Assembly: GCA_036924085.1 (NCBI GenBank)
Contig: JAVGWX010000001.1
Coordinates: 1,840,103 to 1,904,102 of the forward strand
DNA: 64,000 nucleotides
Reading direction: 5' to 3'
From: Ariolimax columbianus
Taxonomy: Eukaryota > Mollusca > Gastropoda > Stylommatophora > Arionidae
Positions within the stretch are counted from its first letter, which is position 1; each line of letters opens with the position of its first letter. A model generated the notes under the pieces. That model did no database searches. It saw nothing but the letters and a program-made list of their open reading frames with translations, and had not been told where the DNA came from. Both the position numbers and the translations under genes were made by a program. Below, one piece after another: positions 45,691 to 56,152 of the stretch.

Positions 45691-46361
45691 TCCAACAAAG
45701 TAAACTCCCAAGATGTTCGCCACCACCAGATCTGTCAGAGGCTAAACCACATGTCCCTGTCCTGACCAGATCTGTCAGATGTTAAACCACATCCTCTTGT
45801 TGTATCCACTTCTTGAATGCATCGACCGAGCAATATCGTAATGGAGCTATTACGACCAGAAGTGTGCTACACAGCCGAAGTAAGACCATCACGTTATTTG
45901 GTGGTGTCCTGTGATGAACATATCCTTCATTTCCGCCCTACTACTTCTTATGCAGCCTTTCATCTCCTGGCACTGACACTTCTTATGTAGCCTTTAATCT
46001 TCTGTCACTGACACTCCTTATGAGCATGTCCAGTTGACTGTTACCAGTTGAATGGCAGTCAACGTTATATCTGCTCTGACTGAGGTCCCTCGATCAACAT
46101 TGATGGATGGTTCACGTGAAGCATAGAGCTACCAATTTATTATTTTACACGAGTCCATCTATTGGACTCTGTTTTATTTTGGGTATTTGGAAATTGTTCT
46201 ACTTTCTTCCTGACCTATCTTTGATGGCTGCCTCCAGCTCTGGGTTCCAGTACGGTTTATATTTCCTGCACGTCCCCTGTGGGATGCATGTCCTCTCAGC
46301 TGTTGAGATGGTGGCACATAAATGTTTGAAAGTTGTATTGATGACATCATTCTTAATTATT

Positions 46362-46728
46362 TAACTAAACTCAGCATCAGTTTCCTGGCCGTAACTAAAC
46401 CCAGCATCAGTTTCCTGGCCATAACTAAACCCAGCATCAGTTTCCTGGCCATAACTAAACCCAGCATCAGTTTCCTGGCCATAACTAAACCCAGCATCAG
46501 TTTCCTGGCCGTAACTAAACCCAGCATCAGTTTCCTGGCCATAACTAAACCCAGCATCAGTTTCCTGGCCATAACTAAACCCAGCATCAGTTTCCTGGCC
46601 ATAACTAAACCCAGCATCAGTTTCCTGGCCATAACTAAACCCAGCATCAGTTTCCTGGCCATAACTAAACCCAGCATCAGTTGCCTGGCCATAACTAAAC
46701 CCAGCATCAGTTTCCTGGCCATAACGGT
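46362..46728 (-). repeat. 30-bp x12 in-frame array inside LINE H
   Basis: CCATAACTAAACCCAGCATC then AGTTTCCTGG at period 30; on the element strand each unit is YGQETDAGFS. Flanking residues (NFRTAIWDRYGQETDAGFS before, IIKNDVINTTFK after) show that a single unit was part of the ancestral protein. Since 30 is divisible by 3, twelve copies keep the frame. Confidence 0.96.
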
Positions 46729-47195
46729 CCCAGATAGCCGTTCTGAAATTCCATGATGGGTCTCTTCGAACCATCCTATCCCTCTGCAGTGTTTCAATAA
46801 TTGTTAGGTTAGGACGATGGTCGCTTCCAACATCGTCCAAGACTTTAGTGGTACTGTTATCTACCAAGTCAGCCGATACAAGTGCCAGATCGGGCCGGCT
46901 GGTGGTACCGTGTACTCTGTGCAAAAGAGTTGGCGGGGTTCCCAGACTCTGGAGCAGTGTAAGATTAGTACCATTACACGGCTCTTCCATCTCCAGGCCT
47001 TTATTATTAAACTGGTGGTATCCAAGATTTGGCATGTGCGCATTGAAATCTCCCACTAACACTGTTTTCTTTGACGACGGCTCAAATTCAGGTGGTTTTT
47101 TGGGAGGGACGTTTAGCGGACAGTAAACGTTTTGTAGTATGTGTTTTGTGTTATCTTTGCTCTATAACTTTATTGTTTGATGGTCAATATCATCC

Positions 47196-47449
47196 TCATG
47201 GGGACGACGTGGGCTAGTGGTTAAGTGACATGGCTCACAACCAGAAGGTGCTGGGTTCGATCCCCATCACAGCACCGGCAGTTACCCCGGGAAAGAAAAC
47301 CCCTAGAAAATGCTGGGGGAAGAAGGCCCTTACATAAAATGCATGCTGAAATCGGATGCACTAGGCCGACAGGCGCAAAATAAAAACCCCAGTGTAACGC
47401 ACACTGCCTTGAGGAATAGAGAAATAAGGCGAACGTCAAAAAAATAAAA
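47196..47449 (+). mobile_element. tRNA-derived SINE S1, copy 2
   Basis: A box TGGGCTAGTGG (about 47211), B box GGTTCGATCCC (about 47254), body as in copy 1, A-rich tail AAAAAAATAAAAA. A 10-bp target duplication AATATCATCC flanks it (47186-47195 and 47450-47459). It sits inside the endonuclease of LINE H; joining the flanks across one duplication restores the reading frame. Confidence 0.93.
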
Positions 47450-47689
47450 AATATCATCCACAGGATTGTTGGTTACAATGGCTTGTGTATCATTCCTGAT
47501 CAGGGTCGTAATGTCCTGGCACTTGTTGCATTCCCACTTATACTGTTATAGCCCGTGATGTTAATTTGTCTTTGTGGAAGTATTGTTTCCTAGAGTAAAA
47601 TAAGGCGAGGCTGCAGCGGTTCTGTGGATGTGTATAATGGGAAAAAAACATGAAAAAAACTAGTAAAAGTTGATTAAGGTTGAGCTTAA

Positions 47690-49120
47690 TCAAAATTTAA
47701 AAATGGGTATGGTCAGATACCGCACCGAGACGAGAACACAAACAAAACCTACGTTACGACCAATAGGCCTCCATCAGGGACAACAACACTGAACTAACAA
47801 ATCAACATATAAGAAAAAAAGGGTCAACTCATCTGTTTCAGGTAGGAGACGCTTTCTGTCTAAGCGACCGGTTGTGCCAAGTGCTCGATAGAAACTGAAA
47901 TGGGAGCGGTCAAACAAAAAGTGGCGGAATATGCCTGATAAGCCAAGCGTGGCCAAATAGTGGTCCAGATAGGAGAACAATGAGAAGGCAATATAAGCCG
48001 GGAGGGCGTGATATTGATGAGGGGGGGAAGAGAACTGATGGAAGAATGGGGGAGGCGGGGGGGGGGGGGAGAAGACAAATAGATGGGAACCAGTGTGAGG
48101 GTTTAAGAAAAAGTGTGGAAGATATTAATACCATGTGGTTGGAGACAGCCCATACTCGAGATAAGTCTGTTCTCAAGGGCGAATCGATGACGATCGTCAG
48201 AGAAGCACGAAACTAGACCAGTGACACTGACGTCAGCCATACCCCGGTGCTCAGGACCATTGAAGTGGCTGGCAATTGGGGAACCACTGCGGTTGTGGAT
48301 GTCGTTGAGGTGTTGGCGGAAACGCTCCCGTAGTTCCATACCAGTTTCCCCAATGTAAGTCATACCACACTGGCGGCAGATGATGGAATAGATGAGGTTA
48401 CGAGATTTACATGTGAACCCCTCTTTGATGAAGAATTCAGCCTTAGGAAAGGTAATGGAGCGAGAAAGGATGACACGAGGGCAGGTAACACAGCCACGCG
48501 AATTGTTGCACGGCCTGGTGCCTGGGAGGCTATGAGGGCTGGTGTGTAGGCGACTACTGACCAGCAAGTCCCTCAGGTTCCTGTCACGTTTGTAGGCGAC
48601 AAGGGGAGGATCGGGAAAAACTTTGCGAGTGGCAGGATCAGAGTGAAGGATAGGGAGATGGCGGAATAGGATATCCCGGACAGAGACGCAGTGAGGGTGA
48701 TAAGTGAGGACGAGTTTCACACGGTCAGAAGGAGGACGACGGGTGGGAGTGAGGGAGTCTTGGCGGGAGATAAGAAGAACCCACTGAAGAGCGGAGGAGA
48801 GAGTGGTCTCAGGGTAGAGTCGCTTGCGGATGAAGTCAAGCATCTCATGGGCCCTGAGAAGGAAGTCGTCGTCATCCTGACATAGGCGTCGGAGGCGGAG
48901 GAGTTGGGAGAAAGGAAGCGAATCGCGGCAGGATAGGGGATGGGAGGAAGTGTAGAGGAGGTAGTTGTGGGCGTCAGTGGGTTTGTAGTAGACAGTGGTG
49001 GAGAGGCCTGAAGGGCAGATAGAGACAGTGATGTCCAGAGAGTGGACAGACGTGAGGGAAATGTCAGACGTGAACTTGACAATGCCGGGTACTCCGGCAA
49101 TGTTAAGCTGTAGTATGTTA
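47690..49120 (-). mobile_element. Penelope-like element, RT thumb plus GIY-YIG endonuclease
   Basis: One minus-strand frame is open for about 335 codons from about 49120 to the stop at 48103. It begins in the RT thumb (GVPGIVKFTSDISL, SLDITVSI, TTVYYKPTDAHNYLLYTSSH, then HPLSCRD). After a basic linker and a Cys-rich stretch it reads NLIYSIICRQCGMTYIGETG, then ELRERFRQHLNDI: the IYS/YIG pair, the conserved Arg and the following His of GIY-YIG nucleases, with a C-x2-C pair just before. RT followed by a C-terminal GIY-YIG is the hallmark of canonical Penelope-like elements. The palm and fingers are missing, cut off where a 49-bp array begins. The 3' non-coding part runs to about 47690. Confidence 0.88.
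47715..47790 (-). ncRNA. candidate degenerate hammerhead ribozyme motif
   Basis: Downstream of the Penelope-like ORF, on its strand, is CCTGATGGAGGCCTATTGGT then CGTAACG. A 4-bp stem (GGCC/GGTC, loop TATT) lies between a CTGATGG box and a GTAA box. Canonical hammerheads have CTGATGA and GAAA, so both boxes differ by one base. Hammerheads are known in Penelope-like terminal repeats, which is why I flag it. Activity is doubtful. Confidence 0.35.
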
Positions 49121-49560
49121 AGGTTCCCCCTCGCTAACTTCTCGCACAGAGCAGGGGAATTATCTCGGTTGTGTGGGCCTTGTTAACTTCTGGCACAGAG
49201 AAGGGGAATTATATCTGTTGTGTGGGCCTCTCTAACTTCTGGCACAGAGAAGGGGAATTATCTCTGTTGTGTGGGCCTTGCTAACTTCTGGCACAGAGCA
49301 GGGGAATTATCTCTGTTGTGTGGGCCTGGCTAACTTCTCAAATAGAACAGGGGAATTATCTCTGTTGTGTGGGCCTGGCTAACTTCTCAAATAGAACAGG
49401 GGAATTATCTCTGTTGTGTGGGCCTGGCTAACTTCTCAAATAGAACAGGGGAATTATCTCTGTTGTGTGGGCCTGGCTAACTTCTCAAATAGAACAGGGG
49501 AATTATCTCTGTTGTGTGGGCCTCTCTAACTTCTGACACAGAGCAGGGGAATTATTTCTG
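49110..49560. repeat. 49-bp minisatellite, about 9 copies
   Basis: GCTAACTTCTCAAATAGAAC then AGGGGAATTATCTCTGTTGTGTGGGCCTG. Older copies on both ends read GGCACAGAGAAGG. It borders the 5' edge of the Penelope-like fragment. Confidence 0.94.
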
Positions 49561-50605
49561 TTTTGTGGCCCTTGGTAACCAAGACGACGCCCTAGCACGT
49601 TTGAAGAATGTTTATTGTTTTCTGGCATTGGATTATTTGGTGTTTTGCTGCAGACTTCCGCCTCCCAAAGAGTATACTGAGTGCGCCTTTCTCCATGAGT
49701 GATAGATGTATTTGGCTGTGCCATTTCCTTCATTGGGGGTGGGTGGGGGGGGGAAGTCAGGTGGGGTTCACAGAATGCATTCCCCGCTAGCCACGAGTGC
49801 TCTTATTGCAGACCACACTTCTTTATTATGTAATTAGGCCTATCCCCCATGGCTGTGTCACGTCCTGTCTCCTATGCCTTCACGATCTCCCCCGCCCCCT
49901 CCCACGCCACAACAGCTCCTACATTTTAATGAGATCCAATGACTCCGCCCCACCTCTCCACACTTAGAGAGTCAGTCAGAGTCAGACGATAGTGCAATGT
50001 CAGATCATCCGTTCCACTCGCTGCAGCTTGGATGTTGGGCTAGGCCCAGATCCTCTCTGGGTGCTTCTACCATTATTGGACCCTTAGTAGAGGTCTCGTA
50101 GGTTGACAACGAAAAGTTGTGTAGAAAGACAGACGACAGATGAGAAGAACATTTAACCCATGGGTGGGGTTCGGGGGGCTGGTAAACAACCAGAGCATAT
50201 TCCCACTCGTGGATGGGTACTGCACTGTCACCTTAAGGGTCCCAAAACTGTACCGCGCCTGGTTATACCACAAGGTACTCGGTCGCCCCCAAACTGATCA
50301 CCGCCTGGTTATGCCGCCAGGTACATGGTCTTACACCTCCACCCAATCACCCCCCCCCTCCCACCAGCAAACTCAGTAAACGACATGGTCACTCACGAGA
50401 AGGTGTTGCTATGGGCACGTTTGTGCAGGAGAGGCCCCTTGCCAGAAGCGTGCTGCCAGCCGGAAAGCAGCTGTCGCGGCGGGCGATCCCTACGCCCTGG
50501 ATGTGAGAGGCCGTAGATTCGCATCAGCATCCATTTGGTGTAGACGAGGCATTGTGCCCAGACCCTACATCGACCCCCCTATATACATATACATTTATAT
50601 ATATA
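49561..50605. other. no gene recognised
   Basis: Unique sequence with small overlapping frames and no recognisable motif. Confidence 0.4.
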
Positions 50606-50609
50606 TAAG

Positions 50610-52755
50610 CTTCTTTTCTTATTATAACAATAAACAAAGAACAAAAGACAAAGTTGGCCTTCTCATAGATAGTACAGGGAAAATAATAAGTGAGAATAGA
50701 GAGGCAGCTCATCTGCTCAATCAGTACTTTGGCACAGTCTACACGAAAGAAGACTGCTCCAAAATCACATAGACTACAGATATATCCCAAAAGAGGCATG
50801 GATACAATGGGATTAAGATCGATCTGTTATAGAAGAAATAGTTTTTACAAATATTGCAAGGGTTGAATGTGGATATATTCCTAGGTCAAGGTCGTATTCA
50901 TCCAAATTACTGTTTGAAATTAGAGGCCAACTAGCAAAACCCAGTGGATTGCCGGGTCTTTGTGTATTACAAGCACAAGAATAGCTCCACTGCCCCAAAG
51001 AGAGCATGTCGTAAGAGGCTAATGGCTGTGGGACATGGCATAGCACCAGCCATGGTTGGGTGGTTTGTTTAGAGCAGCACAGACTGCGGGTCTGCTTTGC
51101 TCTAGTGTTTGAGTCTATTAATATGAACACGATTAACAACTAACGCAGTGGGGTATTAAGCTGCATAAGCCTAGCCCACTAAGCAGGTATTCCTTCTCAA
51201 GGCTACATCCAGCTCATACCAGAGCTGGGACCTGCACAAGGGCATCTGCCTCTGTAGAAGTACAGGTCGACTAAGAACTACGAAGATCTAGCAAAACCAT
51301 TGGCTATATTATGTTCTCAGTCACTTTAAAAAGGGATTGGTCCACGGGATTGGAAAGATGCAGGACTGATCCCCTTTTTAAAAAAGGGCAAAAAGTCATA
51401 TCCAGCAAATTATAGACCGGTGAGTTTAACCAGCATAGTCAGTAAATTGTTAGAGTCAATAATCAAAGAAAACATTGTAATGCATTTAGACAAATTTAAT
51501 CTAATTAGAAATAGTCAGCATAGGTTTACTAGAGTGAGATCATGCTTAACAAATCTATTAGAATTCATGGAGGAGGTTACTAAAATCATAGATAAAGGGG
51601 AGCCAGTGGATGTTATTTATCTAGATTTTGCAAGGCCCTTTGATAGAGTATCTCATCAAAGATATTTATAAAGTTAAAATCACATGGAATAGGTGGGGAG
51701 ATTGTCAAATGAATTGAAAATTGGATAACGGAAACAAGGAAGAGGGTGGGCATAAATAAGGAGTACTCTGAGTGGTGTGAAGTGAAAAGTGAAGTGCCAC
51801 AGGGCTCGGTTTTGGGACCAATTTTATTCTTGATATATATACACGATTTTGACATCGATATGGGATCCATGATTGCAAAATTTGCTGATCATACAAAACT
51901 ATGCAGTAGTGTCTCGACTAAAGCAGAAGTGGATATATTGAGGTCGGATTTAGATAAAATTCGAGAATAGTATGTAAGCTGGCAAATGGAATTTAATGTA
52001 GATAAATGTACTGTCATCCACATGGGTAGATCCAATTTGGAACATAATTACAGAATGGGAGAGAACAATATTAGAAAGATAGATAAAGAAAGGGACATAT
52101 GGGTTATAATAGATCATACAGGTAAGGTGAATGAGCAAGTCCAGGTAGCAGTGAAAAAGGAAAATGCAATGTTAGGTATGATAAAAAGAAATATTAAACA
52201 TAAGGGCAAGAAAGTGATAGTCAAACTGTATAAAGCATTAGTTAGACCTAGATTGGAGTACTGTGTACAGGTGTGGAGTTCTTATCGTAGAGTGGATATA
52301 GACATGCTAGAAAGAATACAAAAAAGAGCGACAAAGCTGATAGTGGGATTCCAGAATTACAGTTATGAGGAACGACTCAGAAAACCGGCCTACAGTGTCT
52401 CGAAGAGAGAAGAATTTGTGGTGACTTAATACAGGTTTATAAGATGATCAGAGGAATGGATAATTAGACTATAACAAGTTTTCCAAAATACAACCACATA
52501 CAAGGACAAGAGAGCATAGCTACAAGCTGACTAAAGAGAGGTCCAGATTAGATATTAGGAAATATTTTTTAGTCATAGAGTGGTGAATGCTTGGAATGCA
52601 TTGTCAGCCGAGGTTTTGACAATTAAGTCATTTAAGAAAATTTTAGATGCACATAGCTTTTAGAGCAAGGAAATGTAAATGAAACTGGTTGTATACAAAC
52701 TCTGCAGAGTTTTCTAAACCAGTATAAAGTCGTTAGGTTAGTTAAGTTATATGTA

Positions 52756-52770
<15 letters not shown>
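50610..52770 (+). mobile_element. CR1-like LINE copy B with S2 insertion
   Basis: This is the best preserved of the CR1-like copies. In order: NKQRTKDKVGLLIDSTGKII (about 50630), NREAAHLLNQYFGTVYTKED, an S2 insertion at 50942-51287, ANYRPVSLTSIV (about 51408), VIYLDFARPFDRVSHQR, MGINKEYSEWCEVKSEVPQG and SVLGPILF (about 51746), the catalytic box reading AKFADHTKL (the second Asp of FADD is His), then a stop at 51968 and the thumb MEFNVDKCTVIHMGRSNLEH to VKLYKALVRPRLEYCVQVW and FQNYSYEERL (51986-52429). The 3' end closes with TTAGGTTAGTTAAGTTA and a (TA)n run at 52757-52784. It is inactive because of the Asp loss, stops and frameshifts. Confidence 0.87.
50942..51287 (-). mobile_element. S2 element, bounded insertion with 11-bp target duplication
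   Basis: The LINE sequence CTAGCAAAACC is present on both sides (50931-50941 and 51288-51298), and copy A at 61-90 shows the uninterrupted site. This defines S2 as about 346 bp. Reversed, it starts ATCTTCGTAGTTCTTAGTCG and ends GACCCGGCAATCCACTG. There is no poly-A tail and no terminal inverted repeat that I can see. The 11-bp duplication suggests LINE-driven insertion. Confidence 0.9.
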
Positions 52771-52784
<14 letters not shown>

Positions 52785-52790
<6 letters not shown>

Positions 52791-53127
52791 ACACGTAAAA
52801 TGTCCAGTGGTAAGTCATGTCAAAAGTCCAGTGGTAAGTCACTTCGTCTTCTCGTGTTTTCTTTCAATGAAAGCTCAACTCTTTAATTATTGTTTTGATC
52901 AATTCAACCATTTTATGGAGTTGGGTTCAACACTTGCTAAATGTCTGAAGAAAAAGGGTCCATTCAGCAGTAGGCAGTCCAAGTTTGCTAGCAATAGATG
53001 CTATCAGGAGAGTACACGTCAGTTTCGGTGTCTCAATTGCCGTCTAGGATGATAATTAACTCGTCATGTATTAGGTCACAGCCCATGTGAGGGGGTGTGA
53101 CCAGTCCCCTTGTCAGCAATGTAAGAT
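52785..53127. other. no gene recognised
   Basis: Unique sequence with one AAGTCCAGTGGTAAGTCA duplication near 52800-52840. No coding support. Confidence 0.4.
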
Positions 53128-53600
53128 AACAAAACAACTTGACTTTATCAGCTATAGTTGATTCCAAACGAAACTTCACTGTCATCTATAGTTGATTAAA
53201 ACAGAAACTTGACTGTCAGCTATAGTTGAATATAACAGAAACTTGACTGCCAGACATAGTTGATTCCAACAGAAACTTGACTGTCAGATATAGTTGATTC
53301 CAACAGAAACTTAACTGTCAGATATACTTGCTTCCAACAGAAACTTGACTGCCAGCTATAGTTGATTCCAACAGAAACGACTGTCAGCTATAGTTGATTC
53401 CAACAGAAACTTGACCGTCAGCTATAGTTGATTCCAACAGAAACTTGATTGTCAGACATAGTTGATTCCAACAGAAACTTGACTGTCATATATAGTTGAT
53501 TCCAACAGAAACTTGAATGTCAGCTATAGTTGATTCCAACAGAAACTAGACTGTCAGATATAGTTGATTCCAACAGAAACTTGACTGTCAAATATAGTTG
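53128..53600. repeat. 34-bp minisatellite, left block
   Basis: TATAGTTGATTCCAACAGAA then ACTTGACTGTCAGA, about 14 copies. It is continuous with the block at 54546-55138 before the solo LTR arrived. Confidence 0.93.
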
Positions 53601-54545
53601 TGTAGCAGTCCCTCCGCTTGCCCTGGCCGTGATCTAACTTAGAACATTCTCACACTCATCCACATCATGATGACCATACTCAGTAAATGACATATCACAC
53701 ATCAGGTGGCATATTTATTATATCATACTCATATCATAGAATGAGTAGAGAAATTACAAACACAATATAATACATATCTTAACTAAACATTCTACTAAAA
53801 CGGGAATTGCAAGCATTAGCTATTGATGGAATTCCCAACTATCTAAAACCCCAGTTCTATTGCCTTGCAATTACATCACACACACATCGCCTTAACTGCG
53901 TCTTCAACACACCTTATCAAATACTCTTCCTCACTGAAATCCCCTCAGGCGGGCGATCTCGACATAACTCGTTCACAATGTCTCCTTGCTTACAAACACA
54001 CTTTCAGATTATCTTTTAATGCAAAACTCATTCACCTATTTGAGCGATCCTGTCCTATCACTAAACATTCGTCCAACCGTCTATCAATCGCTCCTCTATC
54101 TAAGTCGGTGAGTTAAACATACTATCTACATTCAGTCTCTCTCTCACTCTCACTCTCCTCCATACAGCCTCTCTCTATCCAGCCTCTCTCTCTCCAGCCT
54201 CTCGAGCTAAACTTTGTCTCGAGTTATATATCCTCAAGCAAGACCAGAGCTTGACCAATCGATCTCAGGTGATGGCCATCTTCAATCCCAATTGGAACGA
54301 AACACTTTGCACACCTGTCACTCATTCTCTGGCAGCAAGCCCCGCTGCCAATTTCGTCCGTCAATCAATCTCCCCCTACCAAAATCGGAAGGCCAGTGGT
54401 CAGTTTCTACCTTTCCACATTCCTTAACCCAACTCTGTTCTCCTTTGCTGAGACGGTGAGTGACCTTGACATGCATTCAGGTAGCTTTAAGCTTTAACAT
54501 GTTCAGGCATCCTAAACTCTCCTTGCTCCGGCGGGAACTGTTACA
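53601..54545 (-). mobile_element. solo LTR (945 bp) with 4-bp target duplication
   Basis: The ends are TGTAGCAGTCCC (53601) and GGGAACTGTTACA (to 54545): TG...CA with an imperfect terminal inverted repeat. GTTG flanks both sides (53597-53600 and 54546-54549), and removing the insert plus one GTTG restores the minisatellite unit TATAGTTGATTCC. On the minus strand a TATATAA (54230-54224) lies upstream of AATAAA (53719-53714), consistent with U3-R-U5 order in that direction. There is no internal region or second LTR, so it is a recombination remnant. Confidence 0.85.
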
Positions 54546-55138
54546 GTTGATTCCAACAGAAACTTGACTGTCAGATATAGTTGATTCCAACAGAAACTTT
54601 AATGTCAGCTATAGTTGATTCCAACAGAAACTTCACTGTCAGCTATAGTTGATTCCAAGAGAAACTTGACTGTCAGATATAGTTGATTCCAACAGAAACT
54701 TGACTGTCAGCTATAGTTGATTCCAACAGAAACTTGACTGTCAGCTATAGTTGATTCGAACAGAAACTTGACTATCAGATATAGTTGATTCTAACAGAAA
54801 CTTTACTGTCAGATATAGTTGATTCCAACATAAACTTGACTGTCAGATATAGTTGATTCCAACAGAAACGTAACTGTCAGATATAGTTGATTCCAACAGA
54901 AACTTGACTGTCAGATATAGTTGATTCCAACATAAACGTAACTGTCAGATATAGTTGATTCCAACAGAAACGTAACTGTCAGTTATAGTTGATTCCAACA
55001 GAAACTTGACTGTCAGATATAGTTGATTCCAACAGAAACGTAACTGTCAGATATAGTTGATTCCAACAGAAACGTAACTGTCAGATATAGTTGATTCCAA
55101 CAGAAACGTAACTGTCAGATATAGTTGATTCCAACAGC
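54546..55138. repeat. 34-bp minisatellite, right block
   Basis: The same unit as 53128-53600, about 17 copies. An ACGTAACTG subtype dominates the right end but not the left block. Confidence 0.93.
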
Positions 55139-55173
55139 TTATTTGTAATCTATCTGATTAGTCCAGGCCACGA

Positions 55174-55290
55174 TTGTAAGATTGACATCAGTGTAAGATT
55201 GACATCAGTGTAAGATTGACATCAGTGTAAGATTGACATCAGTGTTAGATTGACATCAGTGTAAGATTGACATCAGTGTAAGATTGACAC
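55174..55290. repeat. 17-bp x7 tandem repeat
   Basis: AGTGTAAGATTGACATC repeated with almost no variation. Confidence 0.93.
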
Positions 55291-55479
55291 TACTGTTAAT
55301 GTCCTCCACATATACCAGCTTGAGAATCCTAATCGCCCTCATGGATTCCTCAATCCTCCTCGACGTTCTAGCCCTCGACACAAGAACAACATCTCTCCCT
55401 CACACACATCTCCAAATGCACAGTTTCTCATACACCACACCGCCATACATTCATTCTCCAACACCCTCCCATCACAAAC

Positions 55480-55918
55480 GCACGCGCCCACACGCACAGA
55501 GAAGCCCCCACACGAACAGACAAGCGCCCACACGAACAGACAAGTGCCCACACGAACACAGACAAGTGGCCACACGAACACAGACGAGCGCCCATACAAG
55601 CGCCCACACAAACAGACAAACGCCCACACGAACACAGACGAGCGCCCACACGAGCGCCTACACGCACAGACAAGCGCCCATACGAACACAGACGAGCGCC
55701 CACACGAGCGCCCACACGCATAGTCAAGCGCCCACACGAACAGACGAGCACCCACACGAACAGACAAGCGCCCATACGAACAGAAAAGCACCCACACGAA
55801 CAGACAAGTGCCCACACGAACAGACAAGCGCCCACACGAACAGACAAGCGCCCACACGAACATACAAGCGCCCACACGAACAGACAAGCGCCCACACACA
55901 CAGACAAGCGCCTAGAGT
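55480..55918. repeat. 20-bp minisatellite (CACACGAACAGACAAGCGCC)
   Basis: About 22 copies with CACAGACGAGCG variants. Open frames on both strands are read-through. Confidence 0.93.
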
Positions 55919-56152
55919 GCATATTTAAACCAAGACAGAGAGGCAAACACATTGATGAAATAGGAAATCGTTTAAGAAAATAGCGACATTAAGGGGGCAT
56001 GTGGAATTAAACGTTTGCCATTGATTCGTGTCACGATTGAAATAAACAAGCATAGTTTTAGCTGTGCAGATCCAGGGACAATATCTAGAGCCTCCAGAAG
56101 CATCTCACAATAGTAGTAAATACACTACATAGATCTGCATATGATGTAGTAT

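Larger units (their letters stand above)
46125..47590 (-). mobile_element. I/Jockey-like LINE copy H, endonuclease and linker
   Basis: On the minus strand the APE-type endonuclease is readable around a SINE insertion. Wording begins INITGYNSIS and LIRNDTQAIVTN (about 47560-47465). After the SINE come VDDIDHQTIKL, QNVYCPLNVPP and VLVGDFNAHMPNLGYHQF (catalytic GDFN block, about 47060), SRPDLALVSADL, then VGSDHRPNL (the SDH catalytic motif, about 46830). The linker NFRTAIWDRY runs into a 12-copy array, then one stop and, still in frame, IIKNDVINTTFKHLCATI and CRKYKPYWNPELEAAIKD. Two stops apart, the sequence is well preserved. RT is absent. Confidence 0.85.

Noticed and set aside
50610..52770. 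Active LINE
   Set aside because: The FADD box reads FADH, with in-frame stops, frameshifts and a 346-bp insertion.
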